NCBI GenBank assembly: GCA_030040475.1
Contig: JASHTQ010000142.1
Location: 1 to 8,760 of the forward strand
Length of the DNA stretch: 8,760 nucleotides
Source of the DNA: Streptosporangiaceae bacterium
Lineage (GTDB): Bacteria > Actinomycetota > Actinomycetes > Streptosporangiales > Streptosporangiaceae
Reading direction: 5' to 3'
The notes beneath the pieces were generated by a model. The model saw only the letters and a list, made by a program, of their open reading frames with translations, ran no database searches and had not been told where the DNA came from. Shown in pieces: positions 1-6,185 of the stretch. Each line of letters begins with the position of its first letter. The stretch's first letter is position 1. The position numbers and the translations under genes were made by a program.

Positions 1-546
1 ACCGATACCAGGTCGCGGGTGCAGAAGGTCGCGCTCGAGCTGTTCGCCGAGCAGGGCTACGAGAAGACCTCGCTGCGCGAGATCGCCGAGCGCCTCGGCG
101 TGACCAAGGCCGCGCTCTACTACCACTTCAAGTCCAAGGAAGACATCGTCCACAGCTTCACCGACGACTACTTCGCGGAGATCGACGCGCTGCTCGACTG
201 GGCCAAGGAGCAGCCGCGGACCGAGGCGACCCGGCTGGAGATCCTCGACCGCTACGTCGGGATCGTGCTCGGGGGCAGCGAGGTGTTCCGCTTCCTCGAG
301 CAGAACCGGGCCTCGGTACAGGCCATTCACGGGAACAACAAGGAGCGGATCGCGCTGTTCCGCGACCGCCTGGACGGCCTGGTCGACCTGATCGCCGGGC
401 CGGACGCCTCGCTGCGGGACCGGGTGCGCGCCACCACCGCCGTGCTCGCCGCGGGCGCGAGCTGCATGTTCTACCTGCAGCAGGTCGACGACCCGGACAA
501 GCTGCGGGCCATCATCGTGGAGATCGCGACCGACCTGACCCGGTAG
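1..546 (+). CDS. TetR/AcrR-family transcriptional regulator (5' end cut by window)
   Basis: This is a one-component repressor of the TetR family: an N-terminal helix-turn-helix binds an operator and a helical C-terminal domain binds an unknown small ligand. The frame is open from base 1 to the TAG at 544-546. The visible protein (181 residues) already starts inside helix 1 (TRSRVQKVALELFAEQGY), so the true start lies a few codons outside the window. A GTG at 19 is in frame but would remove part of the DNA-binding domain, so I do not take it as the start. The recognition region is textbook: TSLREIAERLGVTKAALYYH followed by FKSKEDI. The C-terminal domain (roughly visible residues 65-181) carries no ligand signature I recognise, so the target is unknown. 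It ends 4 bases before the stop of the convergent 53-residue gene, and I see no hairpin between them. Family assignment is very secure; specificity is not assignable. Confidence 0.95.
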   Translation, partial: TDTRSRVQKVALELFAEQGYEKTSLREIAERLGVTKAALYYHFKSKEDIVHSFTDDYFAEIDALLDWAKEQPRTEATRLEILDRYVGIVLGGSEVFRFLEQNRASVQAIHGNNKERIALFRDRLDGLVDLIAGPDASLRDRVRATTAVLAAGASCMFYLQQVDDPDKLRAIIVEIATDLTR

Positions 547-550
547 CGCC

Positions 551-712
551 CTACTGGTCCTGTTGCCGGGCTCCCACGCCGCCGCAGAGTTCTTCGATGC
601 TGGCCAGGAGTTCCATGGCTCCGGAGAACGTCCGCTCGGGCATGCCGACGGCCCTCACGGCCCCCGACAGACGGCCCGCGGCGTCCTGCGTGATGTCGAG
701 AATGATCTGCAT
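551..712 (-). CDS. Small conserved-looking hypothetical protein (53 aa)
   Basis: This is a 53-residue acidic, soluble protein. It begins MQIILDITQDAAGRLSGAVR and continues through a helix-like FSGAMELLASIEEL to a short polar tail. I recall small actinobacterial proteins of this general form (a beta-like start, then 'GRLSG', then 'FSGxMELLxxIEEL'), but I cannot name a family or function. There is no signal peptide, membrane segment or cysteine pair; the only cysteine is in ELCGG. The open frame extends far upstream into the antisense of the LuxR gene, but only this part looks like protein. ATG at 712 is preferred. A second in-frame ATG at 751 would add 13 arginine-rich residues and would overlap the conserved regulatory block. 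Neither start has a clear Shine-Dalgarno; a GGGGGACG run lies more than 20 bases upstream of 712. It is convergent with TetR and divergent from the LuxR regulator. The CTACGGA element lies about 45 bases upstream of its start, suggesting control by that regulator. Confidence 0.6.
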   Translation of the reverse strand: MQIILDITQDAAGRLSGAVRAVGMPERTFSGAMELLASIEELCGGVGARQQDQ

Positions 713-739
713 GGCGACAGTGTGCCGGGCGGTCGTCCC

Positions 740-776
740 CCGGCGCCCCATGGATTGTCCGTAGCGGGTCCGTAGT
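740..776 (-). promoter_or_regulatory. Tandem CTACGGA element, copy 1 (probable activator/operator site)
   Basis: Read on the - strand, ACTACGGAC is followed after a short spacer by a second CTACGGA (repeat period 11 bases; + strand GTCCGTAG at 757-764 and 768-775). Eight bases further comes TGGGGCGCCGG (750-740). The same arrangement occurs at 3558-3595 in front of the glycine-rich secreted protein. By eye, about 29 of 37 bases agree, with a single 1-base gap in the repeat spacer. The element ends about 45 bases before the 53-residue gene and lies about 70-85 bases before the predicted start of the LuxR regulator. Direct repeats at about one helical turn are typical of sites bound by side-by-side regulator dimers or monomers. 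A GACAAT hexamer at 759-754 could be a -10 for the leftward gene. The protein that binds here is inferred. Confidence 0.55.
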
Positions 777-806
777 CCGAGGCACCTGGGGACGATCCTG
801 CTGCCG

Positions 807-843
807 TTGTGGTCTGACCGGCATGCGGCTACCTTGCTGCATG
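807..843 (+). promoter_or_regulatory. Predicted sigma-70-type promoter of the LuxR regulator gene
   Basis: A -35-like TTGTGG (807-812) and a -10-like TACCTT (830-835) are separated by exactly 17 bases. Initiation 7-8 bases downstream of the -10 falls at about 843, where an in-frame GTG begins. No Shine-Dalgarno sequence precedes any candidate start of the regulator, so a leaderless mRNA starting at this GTG is plausible; leaderless genes are common in actinobacteria. Both hexamers are imperfect, so this is a moderate-confidence prediction. Confidence 0.4.
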
Positions 844-3542
844 TGCCGGGCGGTGTGGTGGGGGATCTGGGGTTCGTCGGCCGTACCTCAGAACTCGCCG
901 CCGTCTCGGCCTGCGCCGCCGCCGTGGCGCGCGGCGAGCCCTGGGTGGTGTGGATCGAAGGGCCGGCCGGCGCGGGCAAGACGGCGTTGCTGCGGCGGGC
1001 GGTCGACGCGCTGCCGCCCGGTTTCCGCGTGCTGCGAGCCGAGGCCAGCGAGATAACCACGGATGTTCCCTTCGACCTGGTGTGCCAGCTCGGCGAGGTC
1101 ACGGCTACGGCGCCGTTCCCCGCCGCGATGGAACTGCTCGGGCTGTGCGGCGCGGCGAACCGCGGCGGCCCGGTCGCGATCGCCGTGGAGGACCTGCACT
1201 GGGCCGACGCCGAGTCCCGGCTCACGCTGCTGACCGCCGCGCGACGGCTGCGCGAGGACCCCGTGCTCGTGCTGGTGACAAGCAGGCCCGAGCCGGGGGA
1301 CGCCGACGGCTGGGAACGCCTGCGCGCGGACCCTGGCCGCTGCCTGCACGTGGCGCTCGGGCCACTGACCCGGGCGGAGGTGACCGAGCTGGCCGCCGGG
1401 CGCGGGGTGGCGCTGACCGCCGCCGCCGCTGAACGGCTGCTCCGCCACACCGGCGGTCACGCGCTGCATGTCCGGACCCTGCTGGCCGAGATCCCGCAGG
1501 CCGCGCTGACCGCCGCCGACGGCGAGCTCCCGGCGCCACGGTCCCTGGCCTCGACGACGCTCGCGCGCCTGGCCGAGCTTCCCCCGGACTCGCGGCGGCT
1601 CGCCGCCGCCCTGGCCGTGCTCAACCAGCCCGCCCCGCTTCAGCTGCTCGCCCGGGTCGCCGAGGTCGACGGGGCCGCGCGGGCCGCGGACGGCCTTCTC
1701 GGCACGGGCTTCGTCGCCTGGCGGCCCGCCGAGCCGCCCCTGCTGGAGTTCGCCCACCCACTGTACCGGGCCGCCGTCTACGCCGACATGGCGCCGAGCC
1801 TGCGCCAGCGGCTCCACCTGCGTGCGTCCGGGGTCACCGGCGGCGCGGCGGCGCTCGGTCACCGGGTGGCGGCGGCGGAGGCCGCCGACGACGAGCTGGC
1901 CGTCGAACTGGAAGTCGCGGCACGGGCCGAGGCCGCCGACCGTCACCTCGCCCGGGCGGCCAGCTACCTGCTGTCGGCCTCGCAGCTCAGCTCGGCCACA
2001 GAACAGGCCGAACGCCGGCTGCTGCAGGCCGCCAGGCTGCGCCTGGCCGCCGGGCTCAGTGCGCAGGTGGCGCCGCTGCGAGCGGGCATCGAAGCGTGCG
2101 CCGCCCAGCCGACGCGCAGCCTCGTGCTCGGCGTGCTGGCCTGGCATCAGGGCGACGCCGTCGCGGCCGAGCCGCTGCTGCGCGAGGCGGCCGCCGGGCC
2201 GGACCCGGCCGACGCCGAGGTGACCGCCGACGCCCTGGCCCAGCTGGCCATCCTGTTCACCGCGCAGGTCCGGGTCCGGGAGGGGATGGCCGCCGCGATC
2301 AACGCCCTGGAACTCCCGGGGGCGGCGCCCGAAGCGGAGCGGATGGCATCGGTGACGCTGGCCTTCTCCGAGGCGCTGCTGCGCGGCGCGCCTCGTGGCC
2401 TCGACCGCGTCACCCGGCGCCTGCCGCAGCCCGCCGCCGAGGTCGGCGTCGCCGACATGGACCTGCTGATCACCAGGGGCTCGCTGCAGCTGTACGCCGG
2501 TCACCCGCACGACGCAGTGGCCGACCTGAGGGCCGCGGCGCGCCTGGCCCGGCACGGCCCGTCCCTGTGGCTGCCCCGGGCCCACCTGCACCTGGGCCAG
2601 GCGCTGTTCTTCACCGGAGACTGGGACGAGGCGCTCGTACAGGGCCGCGTCGCGCTGTCCCTGGTATCCGAGGACAGGCACACCTGGCTCGAGGGGCAGG
2701 CCCACGCCGCCCTGGTCTATGCGCTCGCCGCCCGCGGCGAATGGGACAGCGCCCGCGAGCATCTGGCCGTGGCCCAGCGCCTGGCCGAGGACGACGGCGC
2801 CCCGGAGGGACTGGCCTTCAGCCTGGTCGCCCAGGCCCACCTGGCGGCCGCCCGCGGCGAGTCGGCGGGCGTGATCGAGTCGCTGCTGGTCGTGGCCGAA
2901 GGCGACGGAACGCAGCAGGCCAAGATGAGCGCGCTGCTGTGGTGGCCGACCCTGGTCATCGCGCTGATCCGTACCGGGGCGCTGGATGTCGCCGCAGGCC
3001 ACGTCGACACCCTGGCCTCGGCGGCCGCCGACCGGGGACTGGACCTCGACGCCCGCGTCACGGGCCTGCGGGCGCGGCTGCACGCCAGGGCGGGGCGGCC
3101 GGACGAGGCCGCGGCGGCGTTCGCCCGGGCGGTGGACATGCTCGGCCCGGACGACCCGTTCCTCGACGTGGCCGTGCTGCACCACGACTTCGGCCTGCTG
3201 CAGCTCGCCCGCGGACAGCGCCGCGCCGGGATCGCGCAGCTGATGCAGGCCAGGGGGATGCTGGCCGACGTGGCCGCCGTTCCCTACCTGGAGCGGCTGG
3301 ATGCCGACCTGGCCCAGGCGGGCATCCGGTCGCCCGCGCCGGCCGTCGGCGGCGCGATGGCGCTGACCGAGCGCGAGGCCGACGTGGTGGCCCTGGTATC
3401 CAAGGGCATGACCAACGCCGAGATCGCGGCCGAGCTCTACGTGAGCGTCAACACGGTCGAGTACCACCTGCGCAACATCTTCGCCAAGCTCGGCGTCAGG
3501 TCTCGCCGCGAGCTCCGCGGCCGCGCCGGACCCGTCGCCTGA
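843..3542 (+). CDS. Large ATP-binding LuxR-family (LAL/MalT-like) transcriptional regulator
   Basis: This is a signal-dependent transcriptional activator of the LAL type, about 899 residues, a normal family size. From the GTG at 843 the order is: FVGR entry motif near residue 11; Walker A GPAGAGKT at about 40-47; Walker B with VAIAVEDLHWAD at about 111-122; a sensor-like strand VLVLVTSRPEPG at about 141-152; winged-helix/helical ATPase remainder to about 320; a long alpha-helical TPR-like region to about 830; and a C-terminal LuxR helix-turn-helix at about 840-899 (LTEREADVVALVSKGMTNAE, then NTVEYHLRNIFAKLGVRSRR). ATP binding and ligand sensing by the helical region would drive oligomerisation, as in MalT; the inducer is unknown. 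The start is uncertain: TTG 807, GTG 843, GTG 855 and GTG 858 are all in frame and none has an RBS. I chose 843 because a promoter is spaced for a leaderless start there. It is transcribed towards the secreted glycine-rich gene 113 bases away. The CTACGGA elements on both flanks make it the prime candidate to bind them. Confidence 0.93.
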   Translation: MPGGVVGDLGFVGRTSELAAVSACAAAVARGEPWVVWIEGPAGAGKTALLRRAVDALPPGFRVLRAEASEITTDVPFDLVCQLGEVTATAPFPAAMELLGLCGAANRGGPVAIAVEDLHWADAESRLTLLTAARRLREDPVLVLVTSRPEPGDADGWERLRADPGRCLHVALGPLTRAEVTELAAGRGVALTAAAAERLLRHTGGHALHVRTLLAEIPQAALTAADGELPAPRSLASTTLARLAELPPDSRRLAAALAVLNQPAPLQLLARVAEVDGAARAADGLLGTGFVAWRPAEPPLLEFAHPLYRAAVYADMAPSLRQRLHLRASGVTGGAAALGHRVAAAEAADDELAVELEVAARAEAADRHLARAASYLLSASQLSSATEQAERRLLQAARLRLAAGLSAQVAPLRAGIEACAAQPTRSLVLGVLAWHQGDAVAAEPLLREAAAGPDPADAEVTADALAQLAILFTAQVRVREGMAAAINALELPGAAPEAERMASVTLAFSEALLRGAPRGLDRVTRRLPQPAAEVGVADMDLLITRGSLQLYAGHPHDAVADLRAAARLARHGPSLWLPRAHLHLGQALFFTGDWDEALVQGRVALSLVSEDRHTWLEGQAHAALVYALAARGEWDSAREHLAVAQRLAEDDGAPEGLAFSLVAQAHLAAARGESAGVIESLLVVAEGDGTQQAKMSALLWWPTLVIALIRTGALDVAAGHVDTLASAAADRGLDLDARVTGLRARLHARAGRPDEAAAAFARAVDMLGPDDPFLDVAVLHHDFGLLQLARGQRRAGIAQLMQARGMLADVAAVPYLERLDADLAQAGIRSPAPAVGGAMALTEREADVVALVSKGMTNAEIAAELYVSVNTVEYHLRNIFAKLGVRSRRELRGRAGPVA

Positions 3543-3556
3543 CCCTTGCCAACCCG

Positions 3557-3595
3557 CACTACGGACTCCACTACGGAATCGCCGTGGGGTGCCGG
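3557..3595 (+). promoter_or_regulatory. Tandem CTACGGA element, copy 2 (upstream of secreted protein gene)
   Basis: CACTACGGA occurs at 3557-3565 and again at 3569-3577 (period 12), followed by TGGGGTGCCGG at 3585-3595. The order, spacing and orientation relative to the downstream gene match the copy at 776-740, apart from one extra base in the repeat spacer. It begins 15 bases after the regulator's stop codon and ends 60 bases before the ATG at 3656. A TTGCCA at 3546-3551 could serve as a weak -35, but I see no convincing -10 at normal spacing. This fits an activator-dependent promoter. I found no further CTACGGA copies in the window. Confidence 0.55.
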
Positions 3596-3641
3596 TGCCC
3601 GCCTCCGCCCCAAGATGAGCACGCGGATCGTGACGAACCAC

Positions 3642-3648
3642 GAGGAAG
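3642..3648 (+). promoter_or_regulatory. Ribosome binding site for the ATG at 3656
   Basis: GAGGAAG sits 7 bases before the ATG at 3656, ideal spacing for translation of the secreted glycine-rich protein from its first in-frame start. Confidence 0.55.
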
Positions 3649-3655
3649 AACCGCT

Positions 3656-5347
3656 ATGTCAAAGGAGACAGGAGTCATGGACACGATCAGGCCCGGCGGC
3701 AGGCGGCCGACCGGGCGAAGGCTGGCCGCGTGGGCCGCGGCATCGGTGCTGGCGGGCGGCGGACTGGCCGGGGCGGGGCTGCTGGCCGCTGGCCCGGCCG
3801 CGGCGGATACCACGGCCTGCCCCGCGGCGGTGGTCAGCGGCACGACCGCGACCGTCACCTGCACGTATACCGGCGGCTCGCAGTACTGGACGGTGCCCGC
3901 CGGCGTCACCCAGGCGACGTTCACCCTGTACGGCGCCGAGGGCGGCGACGGCTGGGGCATAGGTGGCAGCACCGACCCCGGCGGGCTGGGCGCCGAGGTG
4001 ACCGGGACGCTCACGGTGACCCCGGGCACGCTGATTCAGGTGAACGCCGGCCAGGCCGGCGCGGCCGGGGCCGCCGGGACCTTCGGCGGCGGCGGCGCTC
4101 CCGGCGGGCGCGACGCAGGCGGCGGAGGCGGTGAGACCGACGTGCGCGCCCCCGCGGCGGATGGCAGCTACCCGCTGTCCGACGCGCTGCTGGTAGCCGG
4201 CGGAGGCGGCGGCGGAGGCGATAACGTAACCGCCGATATCTCATATCCGGAGGGAACTTCCGAGTACTCCACCGCCGTCGGCGGGAACGCGGACGCGCCC
4301 GGGGCGGCCGGTACCACCGCGATAGGCGACTGCGTGGAAGTCGGCGGCGGCGCAGGAGGCGGCGCCGGGACCACCTCGGCCGGCGGCGCCGGCGGCGCCG
4401 GCGGGTCGACCTCCTACTCCAACACGGGATCATGCTCGGTCACCGACGGCAGCGACGGCGGTGCCGGCAGCACGGGCGCCGGGGGCACGGGCGGCAGTGA
4501 GTCCATTGGCGAAAGCGGTGGCGGCGGTGGCGGCGGTTACTACGGTGGCGGCGGTGGCGGCGGTGGAGCCGTCGACTACGCCGAAGGGGTCCCGTTCCCC
4601 GACGCGGCCGGCGGCGGTGGCGGCGGCGCCAGCTACGCCGGGTCGACCGGGGCGACGGTGACCGACGGAGTCGCGGCGCCGGACGACGCGCCGGACGGCG
4701 AGGTGATCATCACCTACTCGATCGCACAGCCGCCGGCATTCACCGCGGACAGCCCGTCGCTGACCGCGGCAACCGGGACGCCGTACTCCTACCAGTTCAC
4801 CGCCTCGGGCACGCCGGCTCCCTCGTACGCGCTTGCCGCGGGTGCGCCGTCGTGGCTGTCGGTCGGCGCATCGACCGGGCTGGTCAGCGGGACCCCGTCG
4901 GCCGACACCACGTCGTTCAGCTACTCGGTGGTGGCGTCGAACGCGGCCGGCAGCGTGACCGCGGGGCCGTTCACGGTCGCGGTCAGCAACAAGGCGGACG
5001 TGTCCGCGAGCCTGTCCTGCCCGTCGTCGCTGACTGTCGGCGGCACCGGGACGTGCACGCTGACCGTCGCCAACGCCGGGCCTGCGCAGGCCACGACCGT
5101 GCTGGCCGGGGTGACTGTGCCGGGGACGCTGCAGGTGACAGGGTGCTCGGATGGCTGCTCGCAGAAGGACGGCGCGCTCGGCTGGTCGCTCGGCTCACTG
5201 GCCGCCGGGCAGTCCGACAGCCTCACGGTCGACGTGACCGCGGTGCGCGCCGGGACCGCCATAGTGGCGGCCGCCGACGGCTCCGTCAACCCCGACCCCA
5301 ACCTGCTCAACAACCTGGCCGCCACGACGATCAAGATCACGGCCTGA
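3656..5347 (+). CDS. Secreted glycine-rich protein: ALK/LTK-like Gly-rich domain, He_PIG Ig-like domain, DUF11-like domain
   Basis: A 563-residue exported protein. Residues 1-50 form a signal peptide: basic GGRRPTGRR, an Ala/Gly/Leu-rich core (AAWAAASVLAGGGLAGAGLL), and likely cleavage after GPAAA, before DTTAC. Residues about 55-355 look like the glycine-rich domain of the animal receptors ALK/LTK: QYWTVPAG near 77, YGAEGGDG, LLVAGGGGGGGD, runs of 7 and 8 glycines around YY (about 288-304), AGGGGGGASYAG, and closing GEVIITYS. Residues about 357-445 resemble He_PIG (PSWLSVGASTGLVSGTP). Residues about 446-563 resemble DUF11 (CTLTVANAGPAQATT; NPDPNLLNNLA). I count eight cysteines after the signal peptide, suggesting disulfides. 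There is no LPxTG motif, C-terminal membrane helix or obvious enzyme active site, so a structural, adhesive or ligand-binding extracellular role is inferred. ATG 3656 and ATG 3677 both have good ribosome sites; starting at 3677 only shortens the signal peptide by 7 residues. It follows the LuxR gene and the CTACGGA element, and ends at a strong terminator. Confidence 0.88.
   Translation: MSKETGVMDTIRPGGRRPTGRRLAAWAAASVLAGGGLAGAGLLAAGPAAADTTACPAAVVSGTTATVTCTYTGGSQYWTVPAGVTQATFTLYGAEGGDGWGIGGSTDPGGLGAEVTGTLTVTPGTLIQVNAGQAGAAGAAGTFGGGGAPGGRDAGGGGGETDVRAPAADGSYPLSDALLVAGGGGGGGDNVTADISYPEGTSEYSTAVGGNADAPGAAGTTAIGDCVEVGGGAGGGAGTTSAGGAGGAGGSTSYSNTGSCSVTDGSDGGAGSTGAGGTGGSESIGESGGGGGGGYYGGGGGGGGAVDYAEGVPFPDAAGGGGGGASYAGSTGATVTDGVAAPDDAPDGEVIITYSIAQPPAFTADSPSLTAATGTPYSYQFTASGTPAPSYALAAGAPSWLSVGASTGLVSGTPSADTTSFSYSVVASNAAGSVTAGPFTVAVSNKADVSASLSCPSSLTVGGTGTCTLTVANAGPAQATTVLAGVTVPGTLQVTGCSDGCSQKDGALGWSLGSLAAGQSDSLTVDVTAVRAGTAIVAAADGSVNPDPNLLNNLAATTIKITA
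3661..3667 (+). promoter_or_regulatory. Second ribosome binding site, for the alternative ATG at 3677
   Basis: AAAGGAG lies 9 bases before the in-frame ATG at 3677, with a further GGAG at 3671-3674 closer in. It is at least as good a match to the 16S 3' end as the site for ATG 3656, so the secreted protein may start at either codon or at both. Confidence 0.5.
4517..4567 (+). repeat. Duplicated GGY-triplet tract encoding polyglycine
   Basis: The identical 21-base string GGT GGC GGC GGT GGC GGC GGT occurs at 4517-4537 and 4544-4564 (period 27). The copies are separated only by two TAC codons, and the second is followed by GGA. It encodes seven glycines, Tyr-Tyr, then eight glycines, the centre of the glycine-rich domain. 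Because the unit is in frame, slippage or recombination would change glycine-run length without a frameshift. The G-rich coding strand could form quadruplex structure. Confidence 0.7.
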
Positions 5348-5360
5348 CCAGGAACCAGCA

Positions 5361-5397
5361 GCGGCCGGCCCGCCCCGGACGGGAGCGGGCCGGCCGC
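5361..5397 (+). terminator. Strong hairpin terminator after the secreted protein gene
   Basis: A perfect 13-base inverted repeat: GCGGCCGGCCCGC (5361-5373) pairs with GCGGGCCGGCCGC (5385-5397) around an 11-base loop that can pair further (CCC with GGG). It starts 13 bases after the TGA at 5345-5347. No T-run follows, the U-less form common in high-GC actinobacteria. It could also stop leftward transcription. Confidence 0.85.
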
Positions 5398-5492
5398 ATG
5401 GGCATGTCACCATCCGCCTAGCTGCGGAATTACCGCGCCGGCAGATGTGCGGAAGTACACGTCAGTGCCCGACCTGCGCTGCGCGGTCGAAC
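5398..5492. other. Non-coding space between two convergent genes
   Basis: These bases lie between the two facing hairpins. I see no convincing gene here, only a weak GCGG-AATTA-CCGC palindrome at 5424-5436. The non-coding interval between the facing stop codons is about 176 bases in all. Confidence 0.5.
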
Positions 5493-5515
5493 TCCTGGCC
5501 TAGCGATGGCCAGGA
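5493..5515 (-). terminator. Hairpin terminator after the ATP-binding protein gene
   Basis: An 8-base perfect stem, TCCTGGCC (5493-5500) with GGCCAGGA (5508-5515), encloses a 7-base loop. It lies 8 bases beyond the TAA stop (5526-5524) of the leftward ATP-binding protein gene. No T-run follows on the - strand. Position and stem support a terminator facing the one at 5361-5397. Confidence 0.6.
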
Positions 5516-5523
5516 CCCGGACC

Positions 5524-6066
5524 TTACTGGGGCCGTTGTCGCAATAAAGTCCCTAGCACTGCCCAGACAACCTTTCCTGGCCAGCCGGGCACCGTCGCCC
5601 AGTCCCAGCGATCCGACAGTGCCTGCACCAGCGCGATGCCGCGCCCGCCCTCCTCGTCCGGCCCGGCCCGGCGGGCGACGGGCGCATGCCGGACGCTGTC
5701 CCACACCTCCACGAGGACGCGGGCACGGTCGGAGGCGAGCCGCAGGTGCACGACCGGCAGGATGGTGCCGTCATACCTCGGCCTGCCGTCCGGGCCCGTG
5801 CAAGCCCGGACCGAATTGGTGAGCAGTTCGGTAACCACGAGCCCGGCCGAGTCGGCCGCCGCGGCCAGGCCCCACTCGTCAAGCACCACGTGGGTGAACA
5901 TGCGCGCGCACGGCACGGCCGTCGGCAGCGCGCCAAGCGGCAGCTGAGCCGAAAGCGGCCATTGCGGTCGATTGTCGGTCCTGGACATCCCGCCAGCGAA
6001 TCCATGACGAGAGGCGTGGCCTGCCACGGTGCCGGGGCCGCTGGTGGTGACCGCTCCGGTACTCAT
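5524..6066 (-). CDS. GHKL-type ATP-binding protein (RsbW/anti-sigma-like, HATPase_c_2)
   Basis: A small cytoplasmic protein of 180 residues with a stand-alone GHKL ATPase fold, as in anti-sigma-factor kinases of the RsbW/SpoIIAB type. Such genes are abundant in actinobacteria, and most have unknown partners. From ATG 6066: QWPLSAQLPLGALPTAVPCA at about 35-54; N-box ELLTNSV at about 80-86 (Glu and Asn present, for Mg-ATP); G1 region VEVWDSVRHAP, where Asp is present but the usual following glycine is not; G2 GGRGIALV at about 140-147; and the closing GKVVWAVL typical of this subfamily. The start is uncertain. ATG 6066 has AGGAGG 12 bases upstream; ATG 6096 has GAGGG at 9 bases; ATG 6102 gives 192 residues; ATG 5988 would give a compact 154-residue form. 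It lies downstream of the STAND-TPR gene on the same strand (gap 80-120 bases), so the two may be co-transcribed. Its substrate could be an anti-sigma antagonist or a sigma factor; neither is encoded here. Confidence 0.9.
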   Translation of the reverse strand: MSTGAVTTSGPGTVAGHASRHGFAGGMSRTDNRPQWPLSAQLPLGALPTAVPCARMFTHVVLDEWGLAAAADSAGLVVTELLTNSVRACTGPDGRPRYDGTILPVVHLRLASDRARVLVEVWDSVRHAPVARRAGPDEEGGRGIALVQALSDRWDWATVPGWPGKVVWAVLGTLLRQRPQ

Positions 6067-6078
6067 TGGTCGGCCGGG

Positions 6079-6084
6079 CCTCCT
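6079..6084 (-). promoter_or_regulatory. Ribosome binding site for the ATP-binding protein
   Basis: AGGAGG on the - strand is a full match to the anti-Shine-Dalgarno sequence, 12 bases before ATG 6066. The spacing is slightly long, but it is the strongest site among the candidate starts and is why 6066 is preferred. Confidence 0.45.
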
Positions 6085-6185
6085 CTCGGGGCTCATCACC
6101 ATGATCCCTCAGGCAGGCCTCATGACGTGGGAGGCTGGCCGCGCGTCGCAAACTGCCCGACCCAGCCGACACCCGCGACCGGCGG

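Noticed and set aside
713..1450. Upstream extension of the 53-residue gene to a 299-residue protein
   Set aside because: The added sequence is Ser/Ala/Arg/Pro low complexity antisense to the regulator. Only the last 53 residues look like a folded protein.
888..3641. A 917-codon open frame on the - strand antisense to the LuxR regulator
   Set aside because: Its translation is low-complexity Gly/Arg/Gln with no domain, while the + strand frame shows Walker motifs and an LuxR HTH. Long antisense frames are expected where third positions are nearly all G or C.
2096..3655. Upstream extension of the secreted protein's frame through the regulator gene
   Set aside because: The translation before 3656 is Arg/Gly/Pro-rich out-of-frame sequence. 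The signal peptide and two ribosome sites set the real start at 3656 or 3677.
3692..3730. Twin-arginine (Tat) export motif in the signal peptide
   Set aside because: RRPTG and RRLAA lack the expected hydrophobic residues and S/T-RR-x-F-L-K context. A Sec signal explains the segment as well.
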